The notes under the pieces were generated by a model, which saw nothing but the letters and a program-made list of their open reading frames with translations, ran no database searches and was not told the origin of the DNA. A stretch of DNA of 5,953 nucleotides from JACKOB01 sp024234575 (GTDB lineage Bacteria; Pseudomonadota; Gammaproteobacteria; Pseudomonadales; Oleiphilaceae), in NCBI GenBank assembly GCA_051208035.1, contig JBPJFZ010000030.1:1-5953 (forward strand). The letters are read 5' to 3'. Position numbers and translations under genes: made by a program. Below are positions 3,885 through 5,953 of this stretch, one piece after another (within the stretch, counting starts at the first letter, position 1; every line of letters starts with the position of its first letter).

Positions 3885-5953
3885 TCATATTCTGCTTGGC
3901 ATCTCAATAAATGTATTTCCAATAGAGCCATCATGATTTTTAAACACCCTAAAGGAGTACCCGTCTATATTAACCATGACTTCTCTTTTCGCAGTATTAT
4001 TAACAAATTCGATTTCAGCTTCTTTAGCAGCCCTAGTTGACATGTCTGCGACGATACTGTCAGTCAGTGGCGATGAGTACGTCGTTTTGGTTTCAACGCT
4101 TTTGAACTCACCAGTTAAATTACCCTCCCTATCTTTTTTCGGTAGTTGGTATTTATATTCTATTAAACCAGGATAACGATTATCTTTTATTGGAGGGCCA
4201 ACTTTTCTGCCTCCAAGTATTTCAATGGATTCAAGAAATGAGTCTTCATTATGTGCTCCATCAATCCTAGATTTATTATTCTTATTTAGAATACCAACTT
4301 GAGTATTATGATCTACTCTTGCCTGTGTATATATAGATTCATCAAAGCTACTTGGAACCACACTCCCCGTATCAGGCATCTCTTCCAGGGGCCCTTCGGC
4401 CTCACGCTTCGCCTTTCTGGCCTCCTGAATGCGACCAACCGCTTCTTGCGAAACCTCTTTCGCCCGTTCCGACATTCTTCCGCCCTTCAGGGCACTAATC
4501 AATTCTTCGGCTTTATTGGCAATCTTGGCAAATTTACCAATGCCAATAGTGGCGATCTCGATGGCTAAATCGGTCTTGGTTAACGGAATGACAGCACCAA
4601 TAACCATCAGCGATGTTTCGACAAACATTTCCCGTGTTTGCTGCTGTTGTTCCAGATTCTCATCCATTACCGGCAACAGGTGTGCTTCGATCATGCCGTT
4701 ATGCACACTTGCCAGTATGTCGTAATAGGCCTCGACTGCTGTTTCTGCGGCCTCTCTGGCCTCTTGGATAATGGCTTTGTTTTTGCAACCCTGTGAGTTC
4801 CCATTTCCACCTTGGGTGGTGCAGAAGGTATTTGGTCTGTCTGCGATTTCTTTTTCCAGGTTGGCCTGAGGAAACAGCATTTGCTCTTCTGCCGCCATGA
4901 CCTCGTCATCTGTATGTAATCGGGTCTGGAACCTGGCAATAATTTCTTCGTAGAGTGGATACAGGTCGACGACCGTCAACTGGGTTGACAAGCCAAACTC
5001 CATCGGCAGGCTGTTCATTAAGGCGGCGATATCCGCGTCTGTCAGCAAGTTTCCGAAGGTGGTTTTTAGCTCTGAGACAATCTCACTGGCTTCCGTACCG
5101 GCTTTCACCACAAATGGCAGGTAATTGCCCTGATGTGATGGCAGTGAAAGCACCGTACTGCCCAGTGTGGTGATTTGCTCTGCCGTTAAATCGGCGTAAA
5201 GGTATTGCAACCCACTGCTGTAACTACCACTATTTATCCAGCTGCCGACCGTGTTCTTTGTACCGGGTTCTGCGCCGATAATCGCGGCAATGGTCTCGCT
5301 GTAGATAATCCCCGTACCTTTCCCTGTTTGATTGGTCAGCGCAGAAAACGCACCAGCGACACTGGCTTGTTCACAACTTGTTACACTTTTCAGGGCATAG
5401 CTGCTGATTAATTGATCTGTCGCGTCCACCGTCTCTGCAGCACTGGTGCCATTAATAGGGGCTGCCTGCTGGCTCAGCATCACCTCTATTTCGGTAATAT
5501 CGACACTGGGTGCAAAAGTGCCTGAGTGGGATAACGCCAGTAGTGGATCGATTATGATGGGCGTGTATTGGCTGCCCGCCAATGCGCCGTCCAAGGGGCT
5601 AAGCCCTAACGGATCGGTGTAACGGATGGGATTAGCGGCTGCGTAGAGATAAGTGTTTATACCGCCCTGCTGACCAATGGGATCGTTGGTGAGATAACGG
5701 CCTGTAGCTGGGTTATAGTCCCTTAGGTAGTTGTAATAAGTATCGGACTCGGTGTCTTCGTATTGCCCGGGCAACCTCAAGTTAAATGTGAGTGCTTCTC
5801 CATCTTTATCCGGATCTTCATCAACTGTGGCTTTGCCAAAAGGCGCATACTGTGCAGACCAGACAACCTGCTGGTTTTCGTCACTGAGGGCGACTGGTGT
5901 TCCCTGGTGATCGCTATGTACGGCATAGTAATCTCCTTTTAACCACAACGCGG
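3885..5953 (-). CDS. Rhs family polymorphic toxin, C-terminal part with EndoU/BECR-like tip
   Basis: The frame is open to the right edge (codons continue beyond the TTG at 5948), so the N terminus and most of the RHS shell are missing. Numbering from that TTG, residues 13-116 are the end of the RHS core: DHQGTPVALSD, YAPFGK, LRLPGQYEDTESDTYYNYLR, YNPATGRYLTNDPIG and NPIRYTDPLGL. In this family two aspartates of the DPxG motifs drive self-cleavage just after DPLGL, here after L116, releasing the C-terminal part inside the shell. Residues 117-530 are a linker with two cysteines (376, 388), an Ala/Glu-rich helix (390-410) and a hydrophobic stretch (441-478) that may help translocation. The tip (about 531-687) has SRIDGAHNEDSF (H566), GLIEYKYQLP, a KTTY segment (619-624) followed by a helix, and DGYSFRVFKNHDGSIGNTF. 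This order resembles EndoU/BECR ribonuclease tips of CdiA and Rhs toxins, which cut tRNA; this is inferred. The protein is probably delivered by a type VI or similar secretion system, but no delivery gene is in view. Confidence 0.85.
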   Translation of the reverse strand, partial: ALWLKGDYYAVHSDHQGTPVALSDENQQVVWSAQYAPFGKATVDEDPDKDGEALTFNLRLPGQYEDTESDTYYNYLRDYNPATGRYLTNDPIGQQGGINTYLYAAANPIRYTDPLGLSPLDGALAGSQYTPIIIDPLLALSHSGTFAPSVDITEIEVMLSQQAAPINGTSAAETVDATDQLISSYALKSVTSCEQASVAGAFSALTNQTGKGTGIIYSETIAAIIGAEPGTKNTVGSWINSGSYSSGLQYLYADLTAEQITTLGSTVLSLPSHQGNYLPFVVKAGTEASEIVSELKTTFGNLLTDADIAALMNSLPMEFGLSTQLTVVDLYPLYEEIIARFQTRLHTDDEVMAAEEQMLFPQANLEKEIADRPNTFCTTQGGNGNSQGCKNKAIIQEAREAAETAVEAYYDILASVHNGMIEAHLLPVMDENLEQQQQTREMFVETSLMVIGAVIPLTKTDLAIEIATIGIGKFAKIANKAEELISALKGGRMSERAKEVSQEAVGRIQEARKAKREAEGPLEEMPDTGSVVPSSFDESIYTQARVDHNTQVGILNKNNKSRIDGAHNEDSFLESIEILGGRKVGPPIKDNRYPGLIEYKYQLPKKDREGNLTGEFKSVETKTTYSSPLTDSIVADMSTRAAKEAEIEFVNNTAKREVMVNIDGYSFRVFKNHDGSIGNTFIEMPSRI
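4362..5249 (-). repeat. Direct repeat copy 2: Rhs linker in the resident gene
   Basis: This is the partner of the copy at 688-1572, offset by about 3.67 kb in the same orientation. It covers residues 234-529 of the resident Rhs fragment and stops where the toxin tip begins. The linker upstream of it (residues 117-233) has no second copy in the window. Confidence 0.85.

Noticed and set aside
4691..4939. 82-codon minus-strand frame inside rhs
   Set aside because: It lies in another frame of a strongly supported Rhs linker; its composition and lack of a start signal mark it as a shadow.
3976..5411. Several plus-strand frames of 66-98 codons opposite rhs
   Set aside because: They are antisense to conserved Rhs coding sequence, have no ribosome binding sites and contain no recognisable motif.
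5946..5948. TTG as the start codon of the right-hand Rhs gene
   Set aside because: It lies in the middle of the RHS core and the frame continues to the window edge, so the real start is outside.

Overview
The window is a stretch of accessory DNA from what looks like a gammaproteobacterium, possibly aquatic or marine. That placement rests on an Rhs protein with a tip-swapping arrangement, an IS66-type transposase accessory gene and an endonuclease V close to the E. coli protein in motif spacing. The genus cannot be fixed from the sequence.

Most of the window reads on the minus strand. From right to left: the 3' part of a large rhs gene (3885 to beyond 5953) encodes the end of the RHS core, a linker of about 400 residues, and a C-terminal toxin tip that looks like an EndoU/BECR-type ribonuclease. 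Eleven bases after its stop lies a small AT-rich gene (3481-3873), the presumed cognate immunity gene. Directly behind it, in the same frame and with no open start, is the decayed end of a second toxin tip (3247-3480). Its stop codon overlaps by one base the start of a 289-codon gene (2378-3247) with MORN-like and leucine-rich-like segments, probably the immunity gene of that lost tip. Further left is a third tip (190-1596): a headless copy of the Rhs linker joined to a different toxin, with a WDVK motif typical of PD-(D/E)XK nuclease tips. Its distal end runs into an IS66-type element whose first gene leaves the window at base 1.

The only plus-strand gene is nfi (endonuclease V, 1710-2414), set between the second immunity gene and the third tip. 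It has a plausible promoter of its own and a leader hairpin followed by a T run. It converges on the 289-codon gene, and their 3' ends overlap by 37 bases.

Taken together, this is an Rhs toxin/immunity cassette array: one live tip and two displaced ones at different stages of decay, with a DNA-repair gene lodged inside. The two linker copies form direct repeats of about 885 bp, offset by about 3.67 kb. Recombination between them would put the WDVK tip on the Rhs core while deleting the resident toxin, its immunity gene, the second cassette and nfi. No RNA genes, CRISPR arrays or tRNAs were seen.
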